This document shows positions 18,737 to 26,951 of a DNA stretch of 64,000 bases, piece by piece. The stretch lies in assembly GCF_000425125.1 (NCBI RefSeq), contig NZ_KE384306.1:645705-709704 (forward strand), read 5' to 3'. Positions within the stretch are counted from its first letter, which is position 1. Each line of letters opens with the position of its first letter. The DNA is from Paenibacillus taiwanensis DSM 18679 (GTDB lineage Bacteria > Bacillota > Bacilli > Paenibacillales > Paenibacillaceae). Made by a program: the position numbers and the translations under genes. The notes under the pieces were generated by a model. It ran no database searches and was not told the DNA's origin. It was given only the letters and a program-made list of their open reading frames with translations.

Positions 18737-19750
18737 ATGAACATAATCAAGCTAACTACGGAAATGGAGGAACATTATGCTTCCTTTTCGGGAAGTATTC
18801 TCGTACATAATGGGGAGCAAACTGTTCTTCAACAGGCATATGGGTTAACTAATCGGAGCGAGCAATTGGCTAACCAAGTGGATACAAGATATGGAATGGC
18901 GTCTGGATGCAAAATATTTACGGCAGTTGCCATATGTAAATTAGTAGAGCTAGGAATGCTAACCTTTGAGACCCCGCTGCACACTTGTTTGGATATATCA
19001 GGAACAAGCTGGGACAAAGAAATTACGATCCATCATTTACTGACCCATAGTTCTGGCGTGCCGGATTACTTTGATGAAGAGTATATGACAGATTATAGCG
19101 AGCTGTGGCAAACTACGCCGATGTATACGATCTTATCACCGCGGGATATGCTGCCGTTGTTTCATGATCAGGCGATGAAGTTTAAACCAGGGGAGCGCTT
19201 TGCTTATAATAATTCAGGGTATATCCTTTTAGGTATTATAGTGGAAAATGTATCAGGAATGCCGTTTCATACCTTCGTTACACAGCATGTGCTTGAAGCT
19301 TGTGGGATGAGAGATTCAGGCTACTATCGATTAGACCAGCTTCCTGCGCGTACAGCAACAGGATATATGCTGGATCAAGCAGGCGCTTGGCGGACGAATA
19401 TGTATTCTATTCCGATTATGAGCTTGTCAGACGGCGGTGCATTTACAACAACTGCTGATATGGATATGTTTTGGACGGCGTTAGTGAACAATCGTTTGCT
19501 TACTGAGGAAATCACCAAGACGATGCTAACTCCTTTTGTGAAATCAAGCGAGTATGTAAGTTACGGGTACGGTGTATGGATCAACGTCATCGATAATGAA
19601 GTCATGAAATATTATGTGATGGGGTGTGATCCTGGGGTAGGACTATATTCTTCCATTTACACGAACACGAATGCGCGAGTACACATCCTAAGCAACCTTA
19701 CAAATGGTGCGGGTAAGCTCGCCCGTCGGATTAATGAGCTTCTTTTTTAA
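18737..19750 (+). CDS. Serine hydrolase of the beta-lactamase/PBP4* family
   Basis: Serine hydrolase of 337 residues with the class C beta-lactamase/DD-peptidase fold. The catalytic SxxK is Ser56-Gly-Cys-Lys59, the YxN motif is Tyr157-Asn-Asn159, and HHLLTHSSGVPDY is the usual sequence after the active-site helix. No signal peptide is seen, so the protein is probably cytoplasmic, like esterases of this group. GGAGG with 8-base spacing precedes the ATG. The substrate cannot be predicted, and resistance to antibiotics should not be assumed. Confidence 0.9.
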   Translation: MNIIKLTTEMEEHYASFSGSILVHNGEQTVLQQAYGLTNRSEQLANQVDTRYGMASGCKIFTAVAICKLVELGMLTFETPLHTCLDISGTSWDKEITIHHLLTHSSGVPDYFDEEYMTDYSELWQTTPMYTILSPRDMLPLFHDQAMKFKPGERFAYNNSGYILLGIIVENVSGMPFHTFVTQHVLEACGMRDSGYYRLDQLPARTATGYMLDQAGAWRTNMYSIPIMSLSDGGAFTTTADMDMFWTALVNNRLLTEEITKTMLTPFVKSSEYVSYGYGVWINVIDNEVMKYYVMGCDPGVGLYSSIYTNTNARVHILSNLTNGAGKLARRINELLF

Positions 19751-19788
19751 GTGTTCACGTAAGAATAGCAAACTTATGAGCAATCGGT

Positions 19789-19816
19789 AGCCTTGCAATG
19801 GTGCAGGGCTTTTTAT
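19789..19816 (+). terminator. Terminator after the serine hydrolase
   Basis: AGCCTTGCA at 19789-19797 pairs with TGCAGGGCT at 19802-19810 (one mismatch), followed by a T-rich run. Confidence 0.75.
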
Positions 19817-19971
19817 TTTGTAGACACAACTACGATTGCTGACAGGGACAATAATTGAACTGTACTTCTTGCTGGTGCCTTTGCTCCTATCACCCAATCA
19901 AACTATGTTTTTAATACATAGAATGTGGAATAGAACATCCGAAATGAGCCATGTAGGAGGATGAATGTCCA

Positions 19972-20424
19972 ATGAGTGGAGATCAAAACGAACAAAAACC
20001 AACGCCACTTCTGCTGCCAAACAGTGTGCTGGATTTACTTATATCAGATTCGTTTCACCGGAATGGGATTACACCTGAAACTCAACAACCTATTGCTGAA
20101 GGCCATAAGACACAAATTAAAGCGATGGTAGAAGATTTGTCCAAGCAGGTCCAGCAGTTTATTGAGGCGCAGAAACAACTGGAGGAACAGCAAAAGAAGG
20201 CTGAAATGAAACCAGAATACGTTCAATTTATGCAGGAACAACGTAATAAAGCAGCGCGCGCCAAAACATCACTGCCAATGAAGCCCACGGGAATGAAAGC
20301 TTCAAAGCCGCCTGTCAGAGAAGCCGTTGACTCTACTAAGAAGGGGAAGGAAGAACTAAAACAACGGCTCAAAAAGCACAAAGAACAGAAAAGCGAGGAA
20401 AAAAAGAAACCGAAGAAAAAATGA
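19972..20424 (+). CDS. Lysine-rich protein of unknown function in a spore-coat cluster
   Basis: Predicted protein of 150 residues, highly charged, with a central coiled-coil-like segment (about residues 45-80, rich in Gln, Lys and Glu) and a tail dominated by Lys and Glu ending KKKPKKK. No known domain is recognised and there is no signal peptide or membrane segment. GTAGGAGG precedes the ATG. The next two genes are CotX-like coat proteins in the same direction, so a role in the spore coat or crust is plausible. Lys-rich tails are common in coat proteins cross-linked by transglutaminase. Confidence 0.65.
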   Translation: MSGDQNEQKPTPLLLPNSVLDLLISDSFHRNGITPETQQPIAEGHKTQIKAMVEDLSKQVQQFIEAQKQLEEQQKKAEMKPEYVQFMQEQRNKAARAKTSLPMKPTGMKASKPPVREAVDSTKKGKEELKQRLKKHKEQKSEEKKKPKKK

Positions 20425-20564
20425 TTTCTTATTTAAGCGCCCTAGGGCGCTTTTAAAAATAGTTTTCCCTATATGAATAGAATGTACGTTTTAATAGAGA
20501 ATTCATCTATACCATTTGGATATGAATCGAATAGAAATAGAGTATCAAGGGGGAGGTGAAGTTC

Positions 20565-20945
20565 ATGAGCAGAGGAGATATTAACCAAGAGGCTGATCAA
20601 ATCTCGAGCACATGGCAAGGCTCAGAAGAACTTATATTTATACAGGACTCCTGTGGTGTAACAGTAGAATCCACGGATACGAAGATTACAGCTACTTTGC
20701 AGATCGCTTTACAAGCGGCAATTGCTATTGTCATTGATCTTACGATTGCTGATGGTGATCGTGCGAAGGCGGTTACACAAGAATTATTGCAAAAGGTACA
20801 AGTGAAACAGCAGACTTATCAAAGAACAATTGTAAAACGTTCTGCTAATGTTAACGTTTCTACGACAAGTACCGATGTATCGTTAAATATACAAGCCTTG
20901 CTGCAAATTTTGCTGGCGTTGGTCATTAAAATAGATGTTTTGTAA
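20565..20945 (+). CDS. Spore coat protein X/V domain protein
   Basis: Protein of about 126 residues made of two copies of the Coat_X domain: residues around 25-65 (ELIFIQDSCGVTVESTDTK onward) and around 88-126 (RTIVKRSANVNVSTTSTDV onward). Each ends in a hydrophobic stretch (LQAAIAIVIDLTI and LLQILLALVIKIDVL). CotX/CotV proteins form the insoluble outer coat or crust in Bacillus. A GTG at 20556 is in frame, but GGGGGAGG at 20549-20556 serves the ATG at 20565. Expression late in sporulation is expected, though no promoter was assigned. Confidence 0.88.
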   Translation: MSRGDINQEADQISSTWQGSEELIFIQDSCGVTVESTDTKITATLQIALQAAIAIVIDLTIADGDRAKAVTQELLQKVQVKQQTYQRTIVKRSANVNVSTTSTDVSLNIQALLQILLALVIKIDVL

Positions 20946-20972
20946 AAAATAATAAAGTGAGGTGCAGGTCCT

Positions 20973-21452
20973 ATGAGTTGCCACGAGAAGCGTGAGAAAA
21001 AACACAAAAAGTGTAACGATGGGCACAAGAAACATTATCACTGGTCGGCATTGGAGCATTGCTGTCATCCACTGGATCATTCTACAGTTAAACAAGACGC
21101 AGATCAGTCTATCGAAAATGTACAGGCCTCCTATGAGGAAGTTATTATTAAAGATTCCTGTGATGTCAATGTAACAACAACAGATACAAAAATAGCGGCA
21201 TCCTTGCAAGCATCGTTGCAGGCCGCGTTAGTAGTTGTCATTAGCATTTCGATCGGAAGTTCCACACGTGCAGAATCGATTGTAAACGATTTGTTGCAAA
21301 AAATCGACGTGAAGCAGACGAACCGTCAGCGCGTCGTAATCCAAAATTCAAAAGGTGTTGTTGTGTCCACTACAGATTCTTTCGTTTCGGTTAACATTCA
21401 AGTTCTGTTCCAAATATTGCTGGCTTTGGTCATTCAACTTGACGTACTGTAA
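20973..21452 (+). CDS. Spore coat protein X/V domain protein, Cys/His-rich N terminus
   Basis: Paralogue of the preceding coat protein, 159 residues. It has a basic, His- and Cys-rich N-terminal extension (residues 1-45) and then two Coat_X units (EVIIKDSCDVNVTTTDTK onward and RVVIQNSKGVVVSTTDS onward), ending LFQILLALVIQLDVL. Bacillus CotX also has a Cys/His-rich N terminus. GAGGTG with 8-base spacing precedes the ATG. It lies 27 bases after its paralogue and so is probably in the same operon. Confidence 0.9.
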   Translation: MSCHEKREKKHKKCNDGHKKHYHWSALEHCCHPLDHSTVKQDADQSIENVQASYEEVIIKDSCDVNVTTTDTKIAASLQASLQAALVVVISISIGSSTRAESIVNDLLQKIDVKQTNRQRVVIQNSKGVVVSTTDSFVSVNIQVLFQILLALVIQLDVL

Positions 21453-21503
21453 TTACGATTATACGTGGAAAAGTTGATTTTACCGAAGGGAGGAGGGATT
21501 CCT

Positions 21504-21740
21504 TTGGACAACATTAACAATATGGAGGACGTGCTGGCACAAATCAAAAAATTTAATGAACGCAAAATGGAATCATTGATGGCACAGCTTCGAGAAACAC
21601 GAGCACAACGTAAACGTGAGCGTCTGCAAGCACAAGATGAAGCAACACATGTAGTGGAGACTCCAGCCCCTGCTTCATCCCCTTCTGATGTTACGATGGA
21701 GAAATGGGCGTCATTGCTGCAAGAATTAGCAAAAAAATAA
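21504..21740 (+). CDS. Small charged protein, end of the coat operon
   Basis: Predicted protein of 78 residues, mostly helical and charged (IKKFNERKMESLMAQLRETRAQRKRER), with an Ala/Pro/Ser linker and a short C-terminal helix. No known family is recognised. The TTG at 21504 is chosen because GGGAGGAGGG at 21488-21497 precedes it with 6-base spacing. A GTG at 21465 would also be in frame. Position directly after two CotX-like genes suggests a coat-associated role. Confidence 0.6.
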   Translation: MDNINNMEDVLAQIKKFNERKMESLMAQLRETRAQRKRERLQAQDEATHVVETPAPASSPSDVTMEKWASLLQELAKK

Positions 21741-21857
21741 GTGTCGGAATAAGGTGGATACCTTCATTTTTTCCTGCCGTTAACATACGGCAGGTTACAT
21801 AGTAGAAACGTTTATTTATAAGAGGTTAGGCGGAGAACGTTGTGGTGCATTAAAGAG

Positions 21858-21896
21858 GTCCAAGTTAGCCGCAGGAGGCCCGAGGCTAACTCGGAC
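21858..21896 (+). other. Stem-loop of unknown role between coat genes
   Basis: GTCC at 21858-21861 and GTTAGCC at 21864-21870 pair with GGCTAAC at 21884-21890 and GGAC at 21893-21896, giving a long interrupted stem around a G-rich loop. The surrounding 21741-22035 has no convincing gene. It also holds a CCTGCCGT/ACGGCAGG hairpin at 21773-21794, without a T-run after it, that may end the coat operon. The rest could be a structured RNA or an intron relic. Confidence 0.35.
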
Positions 21897-22035
21897 ATAT
21901 GATTCGTAAGACGTGGGTGTCAGCAAGGGGATGAAGGTGATGACTGATAACCTCATATAGAATATGGAACAGTATCGGAATAGAGATAGGATATGAACTT
22001 AATTATGCTTCGCTATTTAGTAAAGTAACATGCAG

Positions 22036-22356
22036 TTATTTTCTACGGCTAGTGCGGCTTTTTCCTTTTGTTCTGCTTGGATGCTTGCTGGACGTTCTTG
22101 TTTTTTTGTAGGTCTGTTTTTGCTTGCTGTTAATGTTAATAGCATCGTCTCCATACCCTAATCCGTCGTTATAATTGTGCTCAACACGACGATGACACTC
22201 ATAAATGTGTTTAGGTACGGGAACACAATGAATACGTTCAACGATCTCGATCGGGTGAACGACGGGGACAACTTGAGGGATGAAACGGTCTTGATAGATT
22301 ACCGTTGGGCGGCAATGAATGGGATCAATTGGAGGGCACTCACGATGACCTGACAT
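22036..22356 (-). CDS. CotD-family spore coat protein
   Basis: Protein of 106 residues. The first half, rich in His, Pro and Val (HCRPTVIYQDRFIPQVVPVVHPIEIVERIHC), matches the repeated P-V-V/H-P pattern of CotD-like inner coat proteins. The second half is Lys/Arg/Ser-rich and basic, ending SRTSRRK, an extension that Bacillus CotD lacks. AAAGGAG lies before the start on the minus strand. It is convergent with the CotX-like operon. Confidence 0.75.
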   Translation of the reverse strand: MSGHRECPPIDPIHCRPTVIYQDRFIPQVVPVVHPIEIVERIHCVPVPKHIYECHRRVEHNYNDGLGYGDDAININSKQKQTYKKTRTSSKHPSRTKGKSRTSRRK

Positions 22357-22520
22357 GCAAACAACTCCTTTCTGTGATAGTTCATTATATTAAGGTCTAT
22401 TAGGAAAGGGATGTTCCTTTGTCCTCATTGCATTCGTATTGATAAAAAATGGGTGCGTGCGTTAAAAAAACGGGGCTTATGATTCTGCTGGAAGTGGCGG
22501 AACGGATGCCCACCACCTTC

Positions 22521-22631
22521 AACTGGCTTTCGGTCGCCATCTACACATCGTAGTCCGGTTTCCTGTTTCAATTGACCGTTTTTCATGTGATCTTCCTTCA
22601 TCCGCATAAATGTAGCGCTCCAAATCCACAA
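22521..22631 (-). pseudogene. Transposase fragment (IS1182-like), copy 1
   Basis: The minus strand reads ATFMRMKEDHMKNGQLKQ, the segment before the DDE domain of IS1182-family transposases, which normally continues NGQLKPGYNVQIGTENQF. The frame is lost after about 40 codons. Only this piece of the roughly 450-residue protein is present. Confidence 0.65.
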
Positions 22632-22816
22632 TCATCTGAGCTTGTTTATTTCAAAGGGCTTAAAGATAGGTGCGAGCAGGTGTTTGATAACAGGTTGTTC
22701 TTCCTTTGCTCCTAAAGGAAGTGTTCCACTGCGTAGTATCCTGTTCTGTAGTAGTCATTTGATTACGCACTAAAAACCGTCCTTTTGTGCAATGTTGGCG
22801 TCGTAACTTCCATTTT
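22521..22816. repeat. Direct repeat copy 1 of an IS-derived segment
   Basis: Nearly identical to 23560-23854, in the same orientation, starting at ACTGGCTTTCGGTCGC and ending at CGTAACTTCCATT. It carries a transposase N-proximal fragment (minus strand) with FMRMKEDHMKNGQLK. Confidence 0.85.
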
Positions 22817-23061
22817 GCAGGAATAGGGTTTATACGTATCCATTCGTTAAATTTTTACTCGCACACGCTATCCATCGTCTACCTATCTGTAACGAGCTGG
22901 AGCGATATGGTCACATCTCAACTACTCATTTTCAAACCAAACAAAATGTAGCTGTGCAGAGCGTGCGGTTCATTTGTATGATGGTGCGGTAGCGGCGCGG
23001 AATATGTAACCGGACGAGAGATCCGTTATGGAGTGGATGTAAGGATTATTTGACTGATTAG

Positions 23062-23138
23062 CGGACAGGGGGTACGCTATATGCGTATTTCATCCCCGAT
23101 TGGCGGTAGTTTGGAGGCAATAGCGGATATCTTGTCCA
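23062..23138. repeat. Palindromic intergenic repeat, copy 1
   Basis: Left arm CGGACAGGGGGTACGCTAT (from 23062) and right arm around AATAGCGGATATCTTGTCC (to 23138) form an imperfect long hairpin. The related copy at 41935-42011 keeps the pairing although both arms differ in places, which suggests that structure is conserved. Confidence 0.6.
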
Positions 23139-23239
23139 GTAACTACACCCAAAGCGTGTTTTTACCGCACATAACGGATCGTCTGTCCACCAAAGCCAGC
23201 TTATTCAGCCAGATATCATCGCTCTCTGTGCTCTCCTCT

Positions 23240-23670
23240 ATTGTTATGTATTTCTTAAAGCGAACTTGGCGGCCATTCGGGCACACGAACCGATCATCGT
23301 GCCCTTCATAGGTCCAGTTCGAGGCATGTCGAATGTCCTTTTTGTAACGACGTGTCTTCTCCTTCATATAGCTACCGTAAGACAGGTGCACACCCGCGGT
23401 TCTTTGTTTTTCCCTATTGCATACAGATCATTTCCCTCACTGCCTTGGCCTGCTTCGGCTAACACTGTCTTGGGCATCGGCAAAGCAGATGCGGCCAGGC
23501 GCTTCATAATGGGCGGATGAAGTAGCGCGTATCGGTTGGTGCAGCTCTTGAACAGAATGAACTGGTTTTCGGTCGCTATGTGCACATCGTAGTCCGGTTT
23601 CCTGTTTCAATTGACCGTTTATCATGTGATCTTCCTTCATCCGCATAAATGTAGCGCTCCAAATCCACAA
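23240..23670 (-). pseudogene. Decayed IS1182-like transposase
   Basis: Transposase fragments in at least two frames. They are FMRMKEDHMINGQLK, then ENQFIL, then LPMPKTVLAEAGQGSEGNDLYA (DDE-domain region with altered GYGSE) and YMKEKTRRYKKDIRHASNW followed by FVCPNGRQVRFKKY. Frameshifts separate the pieces, and the C terminus is replaced by the palindromic repeat segment. Clearly inactive. Confidence 0.75.
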
Positions 23671-23854
23671 TCATCTGAGCTTGTTTATTTCAAAGGGCTT
23701 AAAGATAGGTGCGAGCAGGTGTTTGATAACAGGCTGTTCTTCCATTGCTCCTAAAGGAAGTGTTCCACTGCGTAGTATACTGTTCCGTGGTAGTCATTTG
23801 ATTACGCACTAAAAACCGTCCTTTTGTGCAATGTTGGCGTCGTAACTTCCATTT
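23560..23854. repeat. Direct repeat copy 2 of an IS-derived segment
   Basis: Second copy of the 22521-22816 segment, about 1.04 kb downstream in the same orientation, with scattered single-base differences. Confidence 0.85.
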
Positions 23855-23898
23855 CACAGTAAAAGACGGTTTTTAGTGCTTATTTATGAAATTCAACA

Positions 23899-23967
23899 AA
23901 ACGGGGCATCCGTAGTCAAGTCAGTCTAATTTGACTTGACTACGGACGCTTTCTGGGAGGCCCCGTT
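23899..23967 (-). terminator. Long hairpin ending the gcvT-gcvPA-gcvPB transcript
   Basis: Outer arms AACGGGGC/GGCCCCGTT and an inner 15-bp perfect repeat, TCCGTAGTCAAGTCA at 23909-23923 with its complement at 23932-23946. Read on the minus strand the hairpin ends GCCCCGTTTTG. It lies just past the gcvPB stop and probably serves as its terminator, although it derives from the IS end. Confidence 0.6.
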
Positions 23968-24008
23968 GAGGGTGGTGACAGCAAGCCCATGTGAGCGAGC
24001 CCAAAATG

Positions 24009-25514
24009 TTAGCTGCACGCGCAGTTCAGGACGGGCTTGCGTGCGGCTTGCGTCTCGTCTAGTCGACGGACCTGTGTGGAGTAAGGTGCATTTAATAATA
24101 GTTCTGGATTGTCCTTTGCTTCTTGTGCGATTTGAATCATCGTATCGATGAAGGAATCCAGCGTTTCCTTACTTTCGGTTTCGGTCGGTTCAATCATCAT
24201 ACATTCCTCTACATTAAGCGGGAAGTAGATGGTAGGCGGATGGAAACCAAAGTCGAGCAATCGTTTGGCTACATCAAGTGTGCGGACGCCATATTGTTTA
24301 AGCGCTCGTCCAGACATAACAAACTCGTGCTTGCATACTTGATCGTATGGAAGTTCAAAGTATGGTGCAAGACGACGCATCATGTAGTTAGCGTTCAGTA
24401 CGGCGCATTCAGACACGGTGCGAAGCCCGTCAGGCCCGTAAGTGCGCATATACGTGTATGCACGCACAAGTATGCCGAAATTGCCGTAATAAGCTTTAAC
24501 GCGACCAATGGATGACGGACGATCATAGTCCAAATAATAGGTGCCATCTTCACGTAACGCGACAATCGGCTTCGGCAGGAATGGAATCAGCTTGCTCTTC
24601 ACACCGACAGGTCCTGCGCCAGGGCCACCGCCACCGTGTGGTGTGCTCATCGTCTTGTGTAAGTTCAAATGAACGACATCAAAGCCCATATCGCCAGGGC
24701 GAGTAATTCCCATAATGGCATTCGAGTTAGCTCCGTCATAATACAGCAATCCGCCTGCTTCATGAACGATTTCTGCAATTTCGACTATATGTTCTTCGAA
24801 TAAGCCAAGCGTGCTCGGGTTTGTGAGCATAAGTGCAGCCGTGTCTGGACCTACTACAGCCCGCAAGGCATCAAGATCAACGAGTCCTTGTTGGTTGGAC
24901 TTGATTGTAATCGTCTCCAGCCCTGCGACGGTTGCACTTGCTGGATTGGTGCCGTGTGAAGAGTCAGGCACGATGACTTTCGTACGCGTCTCGCCGCGGC
25001 TTTCATGATAAGCACGGATCATCATCAGTCCAGTCCATTCACCATGTGCGCCTGCCGCGGGCTGAAGTGTCACTTGATCCATTCCCGTTAATGCACCCAA
25101 ATCTTGTTGCAGCGTATACATCATCTCCAGTGCGCCTTGCAGACTGGATTCGGGCTGATAAGGGTGTATTTTGGCAAAGCCGTTAAAGCGTGCCGTGTCT
25201 TCGTTAATTTTAGGATTGTATTTCATCGTACACGAACCGAGCGGATAGAAGCCATTGTCGATCCCGAAATTACGACGGGATAGCTCTGTATAATGGCGAA
25301 TGACATCAACTTCATATACTTCAGGAAGTTCAGCCGGTTGACTGCGTAAATAATTAGCAGGAATGAGGCTGCCTACGTCTTCGAGAGGTACGTCACAAGC
25401 AGGAAGAGAATAAGCGACACGTCCAGGACGGCTTAGCTCGAAGATTAGCTTTTTGTCCGGTTGAGCTGGTGCTTGTGTCAGTGGAGCTTCGGCTTGTGTG
25501 TGTTGGTCCGTCAT
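24009..25514 (-). CDS. gcvPB: Glycine dehydrogenase (decarboxylating) subunit 2
   Basis: PLP-binding half of the P-protein of the glycine cleavage system, 501 residues, as in other Firmicutes with a split P-protein. It decarboxylates glycine and passes the aminomethyl group to lipoyl-GcvH. The PLP lysine is Lys287 in [19 protein letters not shown], and SCTMKYNPK and [11 protein letters not shown] are conserved. The start overlaps the gcvPA stop by 4 bases. The last 20 residues or so look like a variable tail. Confidence 0.97.
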   Translation of the reverse strand: MTDQHTQAEAPLTQAPAQPDKKLIFELSRPGRVAYSLPACDVPLEDVGSLIPANYLRSQPAELPEVYEVDVIRHYTELSRRNFGIDNGFYPLGSCTMKYNPKINEDTARFNGFAKIHPYQPESSLQGALEMMYTLQQDLGALTGMDQVTLQPAAGAHGEWTGLMMIRAYHESRGETRTKVIVPDSSHGTNPASATVAGLETITIKSNQQGLVDLDALRAVVGPDTAALMLTNPSTLGLFEEHIVEIAEIVHEAGGLLYYDGANSNAIMGITRPGDMGFDVVHLNLHKTMSTPHGGGGPGAGPVGVKSKLIPFLPKPIVALREDGTYYLDYDRPSSIGRVKAYYGNFGILVRAYTYMRTYGPDGLRTVSECAVLNANYMMRRLAPYFELPYDQVCKHEFVMSGRALKQYGVRTLDVAKRLLDFGFHPPTIYFPLNVEECMMIEPTETESKETLDSFIDTMIQIAQEAKDNPELLLNAPYSTQVRRLDETQAARKPVLNCACS

Positions 25515-26872
25515 ACGAGCACCTCCTTGAGCTGCGCCTTAAAGGCGTCGATTTCATCCTTCGTCCGTCGTTCAGTTACGGCAAGCAGCAGATGCCCAGA
25601 CAATTCAGGATACGCCTGACCGAGATCATAGCCACCGATATAACCTTTAGCAATGAGCTGCTCGTTGATAGCTGGTATCGAAGCTCCCTCAGGAAGCTTT
25701 ACGACAAACTCATTAAAGAACGGAGCGTAGAAGGCAAGCTGGAGACTATCGTCTTGTTCATATTGCTTGGCTGCGTAATGTGCTTTCTGAACATTTAGCT
25801 GTGCGACCTCTTGCAAACCTGCTTTGCCCATTGTGGACAAGTATACAGATGCACATAAAGCAAGCAAGGCTTGGTTTGAGCATATGTTGGACGTTGCTTT
25901 TTCTCGGCGAATATGCTGCTCGCGCGCCTGCAGAGTGAGTACAAAGCCACGCTTGCCGTCACGGTCTACAGTCTGTCCTACAATGCGTCCAGGCATTCGG
26001 CGCATGAGAGCTTCCGATACAGCGAAAAATCCGCATGTTGGTCCGCCTAGTGAAGCGGAGATGCCAAATGGTTGTGCGTCTCCCACGACAACGTCGGCAC
26101 CGAGCTTGGCCGGAGTTTCTAATAAACCGAGTGAGAGCGGATTAGTGCTCATAACAAGCAAGCCCTTCTGTGCATGTACGATGTCCGCAATAGTTGTGAC
26201 ATCTTCAATGGCACCAAAGAAGTTAGGGGACTGCACGACAACAGCAGCAGTTTGATCGGATACGAGATCTTTAAGCTTATCGAGGTCTGTAGTACCTTCG
26301 TTATAATCAACCTCAACGACGTCCAGATCAAGTCCTTTTGCAGTTGTATATACAATTTCACGTGCTTCAGGATGAACGGTACGAGAGATCACGATTTGTT
26401 TGCGCTTCGTATGCGCGCTTGCGAGTGCACTTGCTTCACCAAGTGCAGTTGCCCCGTCGTACATGCTTGCATTGGCAACAGCCATGCCCGTCAGTTCACA
26501 TATATAGGATTGAAATTCAAATATCGCTTGCAGTTCGCCTTGGCTGATCTCGGGTTGATATGGCGTATAGGCCGTATAAAATTCAGAGCGAGAAACGACA
26601 TGATTAATGACCACTGGCACGTGATGATCGTAGATGCCTGCGCCAAGAAAGCTGACATACTGCTCGAAGTCGGCGTTGCGTTCTGCTAGCTGCTTCATAT
26701 GCTTCAAGAGCGACGGCTCATCTAGCGCTTCTGACATCGGCAGCGTACCTTGGTAACGAACAGCCTCGGGTATATCGTGGAACAGTTCCTCTACGGAGGA
26801 AATGCCAATGACTTTCATCATCTCGGCTTGATCCTGTTCAGTCATCGGGATGTAACGATGCTTCTGCTTCAT
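25511..26872 (-). CDS. gcvPA: Glycine dehydrogenase (decarboxylating) subunit 1
   Basis: Partner subunit of the split P-protein, 453 residues, the expected length. It begins [18 protein letters not shown] with conserved [33 protein letters not shown] and [19 protein letters not shown] with 9-base spacing precedes the start. It forms an alpha2-beta2 enzyme with GcvPB. It follows gcvT after a gap of 79 bases and overlaps gcvPB, so all three are made from one riboswitch-controlled mRNA. Confidence 0.97.
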   Translation of the reverse strand: MKQKHRYIPMTEQDQAEMMKVIGISSVEELFHDIPEAVRYQGTLPMSEALDEPSLLKHMKQLAERNADFEQYVSFLGAGIYDHHVPVVINHVVSRSEFYTAYTPYQPEISQGELQAIFEFQSYICELTGMAVANASMYDGATALGEASALASAHTKRKQIVISRTVHPEAREIVYTTAKGLDLDVVEVDYNEGTTDLDKLKDLVSDQTAAVVVQSPNFFGAIEDVTTIADIVHAQKGLLVMSTNPLSLGLLETPAKLGADVVVGDAQPFGISASLGGPTCGFFAVSEALMRRMPGRIVGQTVDRDGKRGFVLTLQAREQHIRREKATSNICSNQALLALCASVYLSTMGKAGLQEVAQLNVQKAHYAAKQYEQDDSLQLAFYAPFFNEFVVKLPEGASIPAINEQLIAKGYIGGYDLGQAYPELSGHLLLAVTERRTKDEIDAFKAQLKEVLV

Positions 26873-26951
26873 CTTGTAGTTCTCTCCTTCGGTAAGGATG
26901 AATTAGGCAACAGATGCTTGCTGTATGAAGTATGAAATGAACGTCATGTTA

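Larger units (their letters stand above)
22441..23967. mobile_element. Rearranged remnants of an IS1182-like element
   Basis: Non-functional mosaic. The minus strand carries transposase fragments of the IS1182 type in several frames. A segment of about 295 bp is present twice as a direct repeat (22521-22816 and 23560-23854). A palindromic intergenic repeat (23062-23138) is embedded. The right side holds GCACTAAAAACCGTC near 23806 paired with GACGGTTTTTAGTGC near 23866, and a long hairpin to 23967. Large parts are shared with the remnant at 41.7-42.6 kb. No intact transposase remains, so it cannot move by itself. Confidence 0.75.

Noticed and set aside
18737-19750. Reading the serine hydrolase as an antibiotic-resistance beta-lactamase
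   Set aside because: No signal peptide and only the general SxxK/YxN motifs shared with esterases and DD-peptidases, so resistance is not supported.
23081-23520. Plus-strand frames in the IS remnant as small genes
   Set aside because: They run antisense to transposase fragments and across a palindrome, and have no ribosome-binding sites.
22441-23967. CRISPR array
   Set aside because: Only two copies of a long segment about 1 kb apart. No short regularly spaced repeats are seen here or elsewhere in the window.
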